Shown: one piece after another, positions 33,018-40,364 of the stretch
Layout: every line of letters begins with the position of its first letter
Numbering within the stretch: position 1 is the first letter of the stretch
Assembly: GCA_964444825.1 (NCBI GenBank)
Contig: CAYUIS010000018.1
Coordinates: 1 to 51,117 of the forward strand
Source of the DNA: CAYUIS01 sp964444825
Lineage (GTDB): Bacteria > Chloroflexota > Anaerolineae > B4-G1
Direction: 5' to 3'
Length of the DNA stretch: 51,117 bases
Translations under genes and position numbers: made by a program
Notes under the pieces: model-generated
What the model saw: the letters and a program-made list of their open reading frames with translations, nothing else
The model's database searches: none
What the model was told of the DNA's origin: nothing

Positions 33018-33220
33018 CCCGGTGGCGACGGTTGACAGATCCTTGGGACTCCTGATCGACACCCAATCCGGCGAACGAGACGCAGAAGGCGATCCTCCCG
33101 AGGGGAACATCAACCAACGGGTAAATGCATGACCGATCGACCTGGCCGAGAGACAGCGAGACCCGCGTCATCCCCTGAAAAAACGGACGGAGATGGTGAC
33201 AAGGATGCTGGAGAGATAGA
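33018..33220 (+). other. Gap with coding-like composition
   Basis: Between the YfcE-like gene and the histidine phosphatase. One plus-strand frame overlapping the end of the YfcE gene continues with codon-like composition to a TGA at 33130-33132 and then on to a TAG at about 33220. No start codon with a binding site and no family resemblance was seen; it may be a decayed or unrecognised small gene. Confidence 0.25.
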
Positions 33221-33856
33221 ATGACCCTTGTACTGCTTATCCGTCACGGCGCTAACGATTTCACAGAAGAAGGGATCTTGGCCGGATGGACGCCCGGCGT
33301 CCATCTGAACCAGGAGGGACGAGCCCAGGCGGAGGCTCTCGCACAACGGCTGACGCCGGTCAAGATCGAGGCCGTTTACAGCAGTCCTTTGGAGCGCACC
33401 ATGGAGACGGCGGAGATCATCGCTGCTTCGCACAAGCTGCCGGTGATGGTGCGTGAGGGTCTGGGAGAGGTTCGTTTTGGGAAGTGGACCGGGGAACGAC
33501 TGGACAAACTGAGGCGGCGTCGGCTGTGGCGGGCCGTCCAGTTCGTGCCCAGCGCCATGCGTTTCCCCGGCGGTGAGAGTTTTCACGATATGCAAGCGCG
33601 GGTCGTGTCGGAGCTGGAGTTTCTGCGCACTGAATATGTGGAGCAAACCATAGCTGTCGTATCTCACGCCGACGTGATCAAGGCGGCTGTGGCCCATTAC
33701 GTCGGCATACACCTAGACCTGTTTCAGCGGCTAGTGGTAAGCCCGGCTTCGCTGACAGTGTTGGCACTGGACAAGTCTATACACCGCCTGGTTTGCCTGA
33801 ATGACACGGGCCACTTGCCACTATTATTCGAGGGAAAGAAGAATGAACCTGCCTAG
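33221..33856 (+). CDS. Histidine phosphatase family protein (MSMEG_4193 / TIGR03848 type)
   Basis: 211 residues. The phosphohistidine motif LLIRHGANDF holds the nucleophile His9. SSPLERTMETAEII, the acid region GLGEVRFGKWTGE and the second His in VVSHADVIK complete the active site. The details fit a subfamily that I recall as TIGR03848, which in Actinobacteria (Rv2135c) lies next to a DUF3090 and an SCO1664-like gene, the same order as here. Substrate is not established. ATG 33221; its stop overlaps the start of the next gene. Confidence 0.85.
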   Translation: MTLVLLIRHGANDFTEEGILAGWTPGVHLNQEGRAQAEALAQRLTPVKIEAVYSSPLERTMETAEIIAASHKLPVMVREGLGEVRFGKWTGERLDKLRRRRLWRAVQFVPSAMRFPGGESFHDMQARVVSELEFLRTEYVEQTIAVVSHADVIKAAVAHYVGIHLDLFQRLVVSPASLTVLALDKSIHRLVCLNDTGHLPLLFEGKKNEPA

Positions 33857-34382
33857 ACAAATCGAACTGAGCAACGCAGAGTTTATCACTATTGACACGA
33901 TTGGCCCACCAGGTGAGCGTACATTCTATCTTCAAGCAGCACAGGGTGACACGCTGATCACGATGGTCGTTGAGAAGGAACACGCCGCTGCACTATCTAT
34001 CGCCATCGGGGGCCTGCTGGAGCAACTGGGGGAGGGGGAGCTGGAGGACATCGAAGAGGGCGAGCAGTTCGACATGGAACTTGTACAACCGGTAGAGCCC
34101 TTGTTTCGTGCGGGGCAACTGGGATTGGGCTATGACGAAACACGGGACATGATCGTCATCATAGCCGAAGAACTGGTGGCCGAAGAAGAGCCAGAAGGCA
34201 CCAAAGTGCAGATCTGGGGCAGTCGTATCCTCATGGCTGCACTGGCTCAAAAGGCTGCGGCTGTTGTCGCTTCGGGTCGGCCCCTCTGCCCGCTGTGTGC
34301 TGAGCCCATCGAGGCCGAAGAGCCCCACGTCTGCGTGAGAGGCAATGGACGCAAACAGATATTCAGCGTCGACGGGAACTGA
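33843..34382 (+). CDS. DUF3090 family protein (TIGR03847)
   Basis: 179 residues. Starts MNLPRQIELSNAEFITIDTI and continues GPPGERTFYLQAAQGD; the C-terminus has a zinc-knuckle-like CPLCAEPI then H-V-C. The fold and role are unknown. In Actinobacteria this family occurs with the histidine phosphatase and the SCO1664 protein, as here. ATG 33843 lies inside the end of the phosphatase gene (14 bases overlap), so coupled translation is likely; a farther upstream start in the same frame lacks similarity. Confidence 0.82.
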   Translation: MNLPRQIELSNAEFITIDTIGPPGERTFYLQAAQGDTLITMVVEKEHAAALSIAIGGLLEQLGEGELEDIEEGEQFDMELVQPVEPLFRAGQLGLGYDETRDMIVIIAEELVAEEEPEGTKVQIWGSRILMAALAQKAAAVVASGRPLCPLCAEPIEAEEPHVCVRGNGRKQIFSVDGN

Positions 34383-35118
34383 GGAAACCCCCGGCCAAGC
34401 CATAGGAGTTGAGCGCGCAGTCGAAATACTCTCGCAGGGCCAGGTGGAGCTTGTTGGGCAGGTGACGTCCAGCTCCAACATCATATTCCTGACCAGGGTC
34501 AAAGACGGAGAGGAGCAGACCCTGGCAATCTACAAACCTCGCCAGGGAGAGAGGCCACTTTGGGACTTTCCATACGGGACGCTTTGTCAGAGAGAAGTGG
34601 CTACCTACGTGCTCAGCCAGACGCTCGGATGGCCCCTCGTTCCCCCCGCCGTGCTACGCGACGGTCCATATGGCCTCGGGGCTCTTCAGCTTTTTATCGA
34701 TGCCGACTATGAAGCCAACTACTTTTCCCTCCAAGACCGACGACTGCCCCACTTACTTCCGATAGCCCTCTTTGATGTCCTGGTCAACAATGCCGACCGC
34801 AAAGGGGGGCATCTGTTGCTGGATCACTGGGATCGTATCTGGGCTATCGACAATGCCCTGACCTTCCACTCGGAGCCCAAGCTGCGCACCGTAATCTGGG
34901 ACTTTGCCGGAGAGCCAATCCCCGATCGATACTTGGCCGACCTGCAGCAGTTGCAGCAGCATCTGGCTGGCAGGAGCGGGCTGCGCCAGGCCCTCCGAAA
35001 TCTGCTGAGCAAGGATGAAGTCATCGCCCTCCAAACGCGTTTAGCAGAGTTGATCGGGTGTGCCAAGTTTCCCCAGCCCGATCCAACCCGTCGCCAGGTT
35101 CCCTGGCCGATCGTATAG
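34345..35118 (+). CDS. SCO1664 family protein, distantly PI3/4-kinase-like (TIGR03843)
   Basis: 257 residues. The middle looks like a kinase fold: Lys64 in LAIYKPRQGERPLWDFPYGT as possible ATP-binding Lys, VLVNNADRKGGHLL (Asp151) as catalytic loop, and WAIDNALTFH (Asp169, Asn170) in place of DFG. It resembles the phosphatidylinositol-kinase-like superfamily. Substrate unknown. It overlaps the DUF3090 gene by 38 bases if ATG 34345 is right; a later start is possible. Last gene of the group, ended by the terminator at 35236-35270. Confidence 0.8.
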   Translation: MDANRYSASTGTEETPGQAIGVERAVEILSQGQVELVGQVTSSSNIIFLTRVKDGEEQTLAIYKPRQGERPLWDFPYGTLCQREVATYVLSQTLGWPLVPPAVLRDGPYGLGALQLFIDADYEANYFSLQDRRLPHLLPIALFDVLVNNADRKGGHLLLDHWDRIWAIDNALTFHSEPKLRTVIWDFAGEPIPDRYLADLQQLQQHLAGRSGLRQALRNLLSKDEVIALQTRLAELIGCAKFPQPDPTRRQVPWPIV

Positions 35119-35235
35119 CAGCATCTGTACGAGGCCAAGAGGCATCTGTCCTGGTTCAGATAGGCCACTAGAGCAGAGGTCCCCGCGGACACTGATGGTC
35201 CACACTGCCCACACTGGACTTGCGCCACACAGCAT

Positions 35236-35270
35236 AAAGCCCTGCCACAGCACACTGGTGGCAGGGCTTT
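35236..35270. terminator. Bidirectional rho-independent terminator
   Basis: A perfect 12-bp stem, AAGCCCTGCCAC (35237-35248) with GTGGCAGGGCTT (35258-35269), loop of nine. On the plus strand it is followed by TTTGCGTTT and on the minus strand by a short TTTA. It separates the convergent SCO1664-like and bactofilin genes. Confidence 0.75.
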
Positions 35271-35298
35271 TGCGTTTGAGGCCCGTCTTTTGATCGTC

Positions 35299-35763
35299 TT
35301 AGGAAGTCTCTTGAGGCCTTGGCTCCATATCCACAATAGCGGAGCTAGGAGGTGCAGCAGTCGCTTTCGTCTTGGGAGCCTCGATCAAGGGAGGCTCGAT
35401 GTCCCCGTGCATCGTGGTCTGTCCACGCAGATAGGCCCCCTCTTCGAGCAGCAGGGAGCTGATTACCAGATCACCCCACACACGTCCCGTCTTTAATATC
35501 TCCACCCGGTTGCCATTGATGTTGCCCTTGACTGCGCCAGAGATAGAGATATTGTTGGCCTTGATATCGGCAATGATCTTTGCCGCCTCGCCAATAACTA
35601 GATTGCCAGCGATATCAAGGGTGCCCTCACAGATGCCATCAATGCGGATACCGCCGTCGGATTGGATCTCGCCACGGAAGTGGGCATTGGGACCAATGAC
35701 CGTCTCAATCTTGGATACGGGAGCTGCAGACGGAGCCGCAGATGGTTTCTCTCTTCCAAACAT
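35299..35763 (-). CDS. Bactofilin (polymer-forming cytoskeletal protein)
   Basis: 154 residues. A right-handed beta-helix with repeating turns such as GPNAHFRGEIQSDGGIRIDG and LVIGEAAKIIADIKANNISI; the ends are Pro/Ala-rich and disordered. Bactofilins form nucleotide-free filaments that guide cell shape or envelope enzymes. ATG 35763 lies eight bases after GGAGG. It has its own promoter and lies downstream of DUF4446. PBP1a is encoded nearby on the other strand; a link is inferred only. Confidence 0.9.
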   Translation of the reverse strand: MFGREKPSAAPSAAPVSKIETVIGPNAHFRGEIQSDGGIRIDGICEGTLDIAGNLVIGEAAKIIADIKANNISISGAVKGNINGNRVEILKTGRVWGDLVISSLLLEEGAYLRGQTTMHGDIEPPLIEAPKTKATAAPPSSAIVDMEPRPQETS

Positions 35764-35831
35764 CGGAATACCTCCTATCAAAACACAGTGATTATGGGAT
35801 TACTCCCCAGCATTGATCAGGTGCCTGTCAG

Positions 35832-35860
35832 ATGATACATCAGCGAGAGTCTTTTGTCAA
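35832..35860 (-). promoter_or_regulatory. Promoter of bactofilin
   Basis: Minus strand: TTGACA (35860-35855), 17 bases, TATCAT (35837-35832). The -35 box overlaps the stop codon of the DUF4446 gene. Confidence 0.7.
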
Positions 35861-36369
35861 TTGTGGCCGACACCAGTATGGCCAACAACGGCCTGCCGAG
35901 CCTCCGCAAGCGCTGCTTCCTCGTCCTCGCTCAATGGCTTGGGTGAGAGCCAAGCTTGGATAGGCTTGGCATAGACGCGCGTCGCTCCACGGCCAAACAG
36001 GGCCGAGATGATAACCCCGTTTCCCTCACCATCTGCCAGGGCGAGTGAGAAACTCTGGTCTCCTCCGGTGTCCTGGAAGGCACGATAACGTACAAGCCCC
36101 ATACCCTGAACCGTGTGAGCCAAAGCGGCATCGATCTGCCCGGCACGCGCCACCAAACGCTCGGTGCGTGCCGTTGTCTCAGAAAGCCTGGAGGCCAGGT
36201 TAGCCATCGCTACGGTCAGATTGGCATCCTCTTCCATATCGGTGGCAAACAGTTCATCGTACCGGCTTTGGAGCCGGCGTAGCCGGCTCTGCAAGTCCAG
36301 CACCCATACGATGCCGACGATGACCAGGACGGTCAACGCAACTACCCAGATCAATGCCGTGATATCCAT
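35857..36369 (-). CDS. DUF4446 family membrane-anchored protein
   Basis: 170 residues: one N-terminal membrane helix (about 5-24), a coiled-coil-like stretch with LQSRLRRLQSRYDELF, then the conserved domain with GMGLVRYRAFQDTGGDQSFS and LALADGEGNGVIIS. The family is uncharacterised; in other bacteria it is often near sporulation or partition genes. ATG 36369. It lies 57 bases after the DUF2723 gene and 93 before bactofilin. Confidence 0.82.
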   Translation of the reverse strand: MDITALIWVVALTVLVIVGIVWVLDLQSRLRRLQSRYDELFATDMEEDANLTVAMANLASRLSETTARTERLVARAGQIDAALAHTVQGMGLVRYRAFQDTGGDQSFSLALADGEGNGVIISALFGRGATRVYAKPIQAWLSPKPLSEDEEAALAEARQAVVGHTGVGHN

Positions 36370-36426
36370 ACGCGCTCCCCCGTTGAGTCAGACCAAACCG
36401 AGACCATCGGCCTACAACTCGACGTA

Positions 36427-38910
36427 CTACTCCACTCGAACCGGTCCCAGGATCACTCGATCGCCCGCCAGGCTCCCAGACAAGTCTACCACAGGAAGGC
36501 GACGAAGGGAAATCATCCCGTACATTCCTACCTCCAGCCAGTAATCCCCAGGAGACAGGCTGTCCGGGATAACCAGGCGATAGGGATCGGCAAAGGTTTG
36601 ACCTGGCAGCCACTTGGGGAACCATAAAAACGTCGGACAGGCCCCACCCAGAGGTGTGTAATCGTGACCTGTCACAGGACGGCCAGTGCCATCTATCAAA
36701 TGGATAAAGATCGTATAGCTCTCCCGCGGGGAAGCCAAGGCTCGCCAGGTCAGGGTGAGGTGCAAAACACGCCCAGGGCGAACAACCAGTGGGTCCTCCC
36801 ATTGTGCCGATCGCACCTGCCAGCCGGCTCGCCCGCGGGCCCGCACGAGGGCTATCTGGTTGTCCAAGTTCGCCAGCGTCCGTTCCAGCACCCTGGACGG
36901 TGGAGCCTTGGGATTAGGCAGAACGGTGATGCTCGCCAGATCCAGCAGCGATTCGCCGCCGGAGAGCTCGAGCGTTGCCCTGCCACCACTCAGGTCAGCG
37001 TAGCCCAGGCGGAGTGGATAGCTTCCCGGCTGCATCCCGAAGGGCGCCCTCACCTCGTATCGTTCCACCACCACCTCGTCGGGCAACCACTGGGGAGTGA
37101 GCAAACGGCTATCCGTTGTCCACCTTGCCTCTACCGAGCCCAGTTGGGCATACGGCATCCAGATACCTTCCATCGCCTCAGGCACGCTCTGGTAGAGTGT
37201 CAACTCCAGATACTCGCCGGCCCGCACGACATCGGTGGACAGATCATATCCCAGGATATGAACACGACCATCAGCCCATACATCCAGTGGAACCGTGGGA
37301 ACCGCCGCCGCCACCGGCGGCGGGACGACCTCGTAGAAGGCGGAATCAGGGACCAGCCGGAAGCCCGCATCCCTCACCGCTGGCCGGTAATCGGGCAAAT
37401 AGATGGGGCCACCCTCTATGTTCGCCCAGACCGACTCGACCCAGGGAGTCGCAGTGGAGACATAGACCAACTTTAAATCCCGCTCCTCCAACGGTTCAGC
37501 CTGCGTATACGTGTGGACCCACAGAGGCGTCAGGTGTTCCCAATCGGACACCAGGACCCCTCCCTCACCGCGCCCAGCAAAGCGGCCATAGGTCGCAGCG
37601 ACAAACTCCTCGGCAGCGAAAAAGTCGCGCAAGGAAATGCCACGAGCCAGGTTGACCGTAACCTGCAAGAGGGGCCAAACCATCAAACAAGCAGCCAACA
37701 GCCCGTTGACAATCGCCACACGATAGGCCGCCAGGCGGTGGATAAGGAGCCTGGCCAGAGCCAACGCACCAACACCGGCAACGATGGACAATCCAGCGAA
37801 CGGAATGAGCAAATAAGCCATCACATCCTGCACGGTGTTGAGGGTAAAGAGAAGGTGGCTGAGAATAAAGGCGACAAGAAGAAGGGCTGGCTTGGGTCCA
37901 CGCAAGACAAGCCAAAGGAGCCCCACGACGATCAGACCGAGCACGAGGAGCGGAAACTGGAGCCGCAGCAGCGACCAAAAGACCAGCGCGCGATCGGCTT
38001 GATCAGATACGCCAAAGTGAAAAAGATTGACCCTCAAATCTCGAGCGGTGATGTGGCCCGAAAAGCCCTCCCACGTTCGCATGTTGGTGGGGCCAAACGG
38101 AGCACTGGGACTCCGGAGTGGGTAATACAACAACGGGGTCAGCCCCAGCAGCAGGCAGCCAATCAGCAACAGCACCGTCCGCCAGCGGCGCAGGATTTGC
38201 GGGCGCACGACCAAAACGAACAGACCATAAGCTGGCACCCCCATCAGAGTGATCGGATGATGTGCGGCGGCCCATCCCAGGGTGAGTGCGAACAGACCCA
38301 ACCAGAAGACGCGTCCTGTCCTCCACCAGCGGACCAACAGCCACGTGTGAGTCAGTGCCAGGGCGGCACTGACGATGTGAGCATTGGAATGGATGGCATG
38401 CTGCCAAAAATCAGGCGCAACCGCGAGACAACAGGCTGCAAAGACAGCAGAGAGCATAATCGAGGGGCCCGTCAGTCTGGCGGTCCCGTGCCCGTCCAGC
38501 TCGGCCATCGTCCTGTTCACTTTGTCCGGGCGCGCCTGCTGCACCCCCTCGCCCAGATCGCGGACGACGAGGTATACCGCCGTCACCACCCAGGCACCGA
38601 CCGCTGCTGCCAATAGGTTTGTACGAAAGGCCACGGTACCGACTGGCACGAGGGTTTGCCAGGCTTTGGCCAGCAGGGTATAGAAGGCGTATCCTGGCGG
38701 GTGAGCAATGCCGAGAATGGCCGGGATGAACTGGTACTCGGAGGGATCGCCAAAGAGAGTGCCTGGCGCGGCGGTCGAGGCGTAGAGCACAAAGACAGCC
38801 AGAAAAAGGAGTGTCGGAACCGAGTACAAGCTCCAAGAGACCTCGGGCCTCTTGGGGACCGTACCCGGTTCCGACTGGGATCGTTTGTCCAAGCTTGTGC
38901 CCAAGCTCAA
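36427..38910 (-). CDS. DUF2723 family multi-pass membrane protein (GT39/O-mannosyltransferase-like)
   Basis: About 827 residues. The N-terminal half has roughly ten membrane helices; after the first come the conserved extracytoplasmic residues GDPSEYQFIPAILGIAHPPG of the family, which relates to protein O-mannosyltransferases (GT-C fold). The C-terminal half (from about 530) is a soluble beta-rich region with two sandwich-like domains. Substrate unknown; lipid-linked sugar transfer is inferred. The start is uncertain: TTG 38910 overlaps the cysC stop (TTGA), while an ATG at 38994 would overlap cysC by 88 bases. Confidence 0.78.
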   Translation of the reverse strand: MSLGTSLDKRSQSEPGTVPKRPEVSWSLYSVPTLLFLAVFVLYASTAAPGTLFGDPSEYQFIPAILGIAHPPGYAFYTLLAKAWQTLVPVGTVAFRTNLLAAAVGAWVVTAVYLVVRDLGEGVQQARPDKVNRTMAELDGHGTARLTGPSIMLSAVFAACCLAVAPDFWQHAIHSNAHIVSAALALTHTWLLVRWWRTGRVFWLGLFALTLGWAAAHHPITLMGVPAYGLFVLVVRPQILRRWRTVLLLIGCLLLGLTPLLYYPLRSPSAPFGPTNMRTWEGFSGHITARDLRVNLFHFGVSDQADRALVFWSLLRLQFPLLVLGLIVVGLLWLVLRGPKPALLLVAFILSHLLFTLNTVQDVMAYLLIPFAGLSIVAGVGALALARLLIHRLAAYRVAIVNGLLAACLMVWPLLQVTVNLARGISLRDFFAAEEFVAATYGRFAGRGEGGVLVSDWEHLTPLWVHTYTQAEPLEERDLKLVYVSTATPWVESVWANIEGGPIYLPDYRPAVRDAGFRLVPDSAFYEVVPPPVAAAVPTVPLDVWADGRVHILGYDLSTDVVRAGEYLELTLYQSVPEAMEGIWMPYAQLGSVEARWTTDSRLLTPQWLPDEVVVERYEVRAPFGMQPGSYPLRLGYADLSGGRATLELSGGESLLDLASITVLPNPKAPPSRVLERTLANLDNQIALVRARGRAGWQVRSAQWEDPLVVRPGRVLHLTLTWRALASPRESYTIFIHLIDGTGRPVTGHDYTPLGGACPTFLWFPKWLPGQTFADPYRLVIPDSLSPGDYWLEVGMYGMISLRRLPVVDLSGSLAGDRVILGPVRVE

Positions 38911-39446
38911 GCCGCCGGAATGTATCCCTGCTTCTCCAAGTAACCGATCACTTTTGCGACGCTCTCCTCTATCGTCTCCTGCGCCGTATGACATACGATC
39001 TCCGGGTTCTCTGGTTCCTCATACGGGTCCGAGACACCGGTAAAGTTCTCTATCTCGCCAGCAAAGGCCTTGGCATACATTCCCTTGACGTCTCGCCGAG
39101 CGCACTCCTCCACCGGGCACTCGACATGGACCTCGATGAACTCGCCAATCTCAGCCCGGGACTTGGCCCGCCGCTCCCGATAGGGAGAGATGAACGAGCA
39201 CAAAACCGCCACGCCATTGCGGGTGAGCAACTTGGCCACGAACGTCACTCGCTCGATGTTCTTGTCCCGATCCTCCTTGCTGAACCCCAGGTCACGGGTC
39301 AGGCTTTGACGTACGATGTCGCCATCCAGCCGCTCGGCCTTAAGACCGCGGTTGCGCAGTTCCTGCTCAAGCGGTTTAGCTATAGCAGTTTTGCCCGACC
39401 CGGAGAGCCCGGTGAACCACAGAGTAAAACCTTTCTGATTACACAA
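38907..39446 (-). CDS. cysC: Adenylylsulfate (APS) kinase
   Basis: 179 residues. Phosphorylates APS to PAPS. P-loop GLSGSGKT at 13-20, then RLDGDIVRQSLTRDLGF, SFISPYRERRAKSR and GVSDPYEEPENPEI. The start is TTG 39446, nine bases after AGGAGG; the earlier in-frame TTG (39479) lies before that site and is rejected. No sulfate adenylyltransferase or reductase genes are nearby, so PAPS for sulfate transfer is as likely as assimilation. 19 bases after the Sua5-like gene, overlapping the DUF2723 start. Confidence 0.9.
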   Translation of the reverse strand: MCNQKGFTLWFTGLSGSGKTAIAKPLEQELRNRGLKAERLDGDIVRQSLTRDLGFSKEDRDKNIERVTFVAKLLTRNGVAVLCSFISPYRERRAKSRAEIGEFIEVHVECPVEECARRDVKGMYAKAFAGEIENFTGVSDPYEEPENPEIVCHTAQETIEESVAKVIGYLEKQGYIPAA

Positions 39447-39465
39447 TGTTCTGTTCCTCCTTATA

Positions 39466-40110
39466 CTACAAAGTATCAATTGTCTCTATGACGGCGCAGA
39501 GCGCCGCCTCAGTGATGATCCCGTGGCGCAATAGCCTGGGTGGGGACACGGTGCAATCGAGGATGCTGGATGGAACTCCCCCTCTGGTTACCCCACCATT
39601 GAGGATCAGGTCTATTCGGTCGCCGAGCTGCTCCTCGACCTCGAAAGCGGTGATGGGACTGGGAAACCCAGAACGATTCGCGCTGGTGACCGCCAGCACG
39701 CCACCTGCCTCCCGAATGACATCCCGCGCCAGCGCAAGGCCGGGCACGCGTACGGCAACGGTGGGGCTATGGCTGATGATGTCAGACACCAATTCAGTCT
39801 TGGGCAACACCAACGTCAACCCGCCAGGCCAGAAGCGAGCAACTAGTTTCGTGCACAAGCGCTCGTGCCGATGCGGAAGCTCTGCCACGCGACGCAGGTG
39901 GTCGACGTCGGACAACAGAAGCGGAATCGGCTTGTCTAGCGAACGCTGCTTGATCTCATACAGTCGAACGACGGCATCATCGTCCCAGGGCATTGCGGCC
40001 ACCCCATAGACGGTGTCTGTGGGAAAGGCGACTATTCCTCCACCTTCCAAAACCTCAACGGCATGACGTTTGGCGTCCTTATTGCCTATGTGAATCACAT
40101 CGGCCTTCAT
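39466..40110 (-). CDS. tsaC: L-threonylcarbamoyladenylate synthase (Sua5/YciO/YrdC family)
   Basis: 214 residues; the first enzyme for t6A at position 37 of ANN-decoding tRNAs, using Thr, bicarbonate and ATP. Family marks are GGGIVAFPTDTVYGVAAMPW, KQRSLDKPIPLLL, FWPGGLTLVLPKTE, PTVAVRVPG and AVTSANRSGFPSP. It is the short form without the Sua5 C-terminal domain. ATG 40110 is the family N-terminus (the frame is open upstream). A bulged hairpin at 40135-40159 lies in its leader. Confidence 0.88.
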   Translation of the reverse strand: MKADVIHIGNKDAKRHAVEVLEGGGIVAFPTDTVYGVAAMPWDDDAVVRLYEIKQRSLDKPIPLLLSDVDHLRRVAELPHRHERLCTKLVARFWPGGLTLVLPKTELVSDIISHSPTVAVRVPGLALARDVIREAGGVLAVTSANRSGFPSPITAFEVEEQLGDRIDLILNGGVTRGGVPSSILDCTVSPPRLLRHGIITEAALCAVIETIDTL

Positions 40111-40301
40111 CGGCACCCTATTCTGACAAGACACGCGACCGCCGCAGTTGCGGGGTCGCCAGCGATCCTCAGGGAAAGCGCACCCTGTCCATTTATGATG
40201 ATAGAGTCTGCGCCAGAGTATAACACGTCTGATAAGCGCCGTCAACTCACTTTTTTCCTCGCATGTGGGCCAAACCCCGCTCATCTGTGCCACCGCTCAA
40301 C

Positions 40302-40330
40302 TTGCCAATCTGTTCCCTTTCTGGTACGAT
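40302..40330 (+). promoter_or_regulatory. Promoter of the penicillin-binding protein gene
   Basis: TTGCCA (40302-40307), 17 bases, TACGAT (40325-40330), about 35 bases before the TTG start. Confidence 0.5.
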
Positions 40331-40364
40331 TTCCCCAAGCTAAAAGAGGGGGGAATACCGAGCG

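Noticed and set aside
33130..33132. TGA read as a second selenocysteine codon
   Set aside because: There is no conserved Cys context, no recognised protein family, and no clear SECIS hairpin after it.
36254..36802. 182-codon minus-strand frame across the DUF4446 start and DUF2723 end
   Set aside because: It overlaps both genes in another frame and shows no recognised motif.
37513..38616. Open frame of 367 codons on the plus strand, antisense to the DUF2723 gene
   Set aside because: Its product is a Gln/Arg-rich low-complexity sequence without any family resemblance; the minus-strand membrane protein is clearly real.
40135..40159. Bulged GC-rich hairpin upstream of tsaC as a riboswitch
   Set aside because: Only a single short stem is seen; there is no riboswitch core that I recognise.
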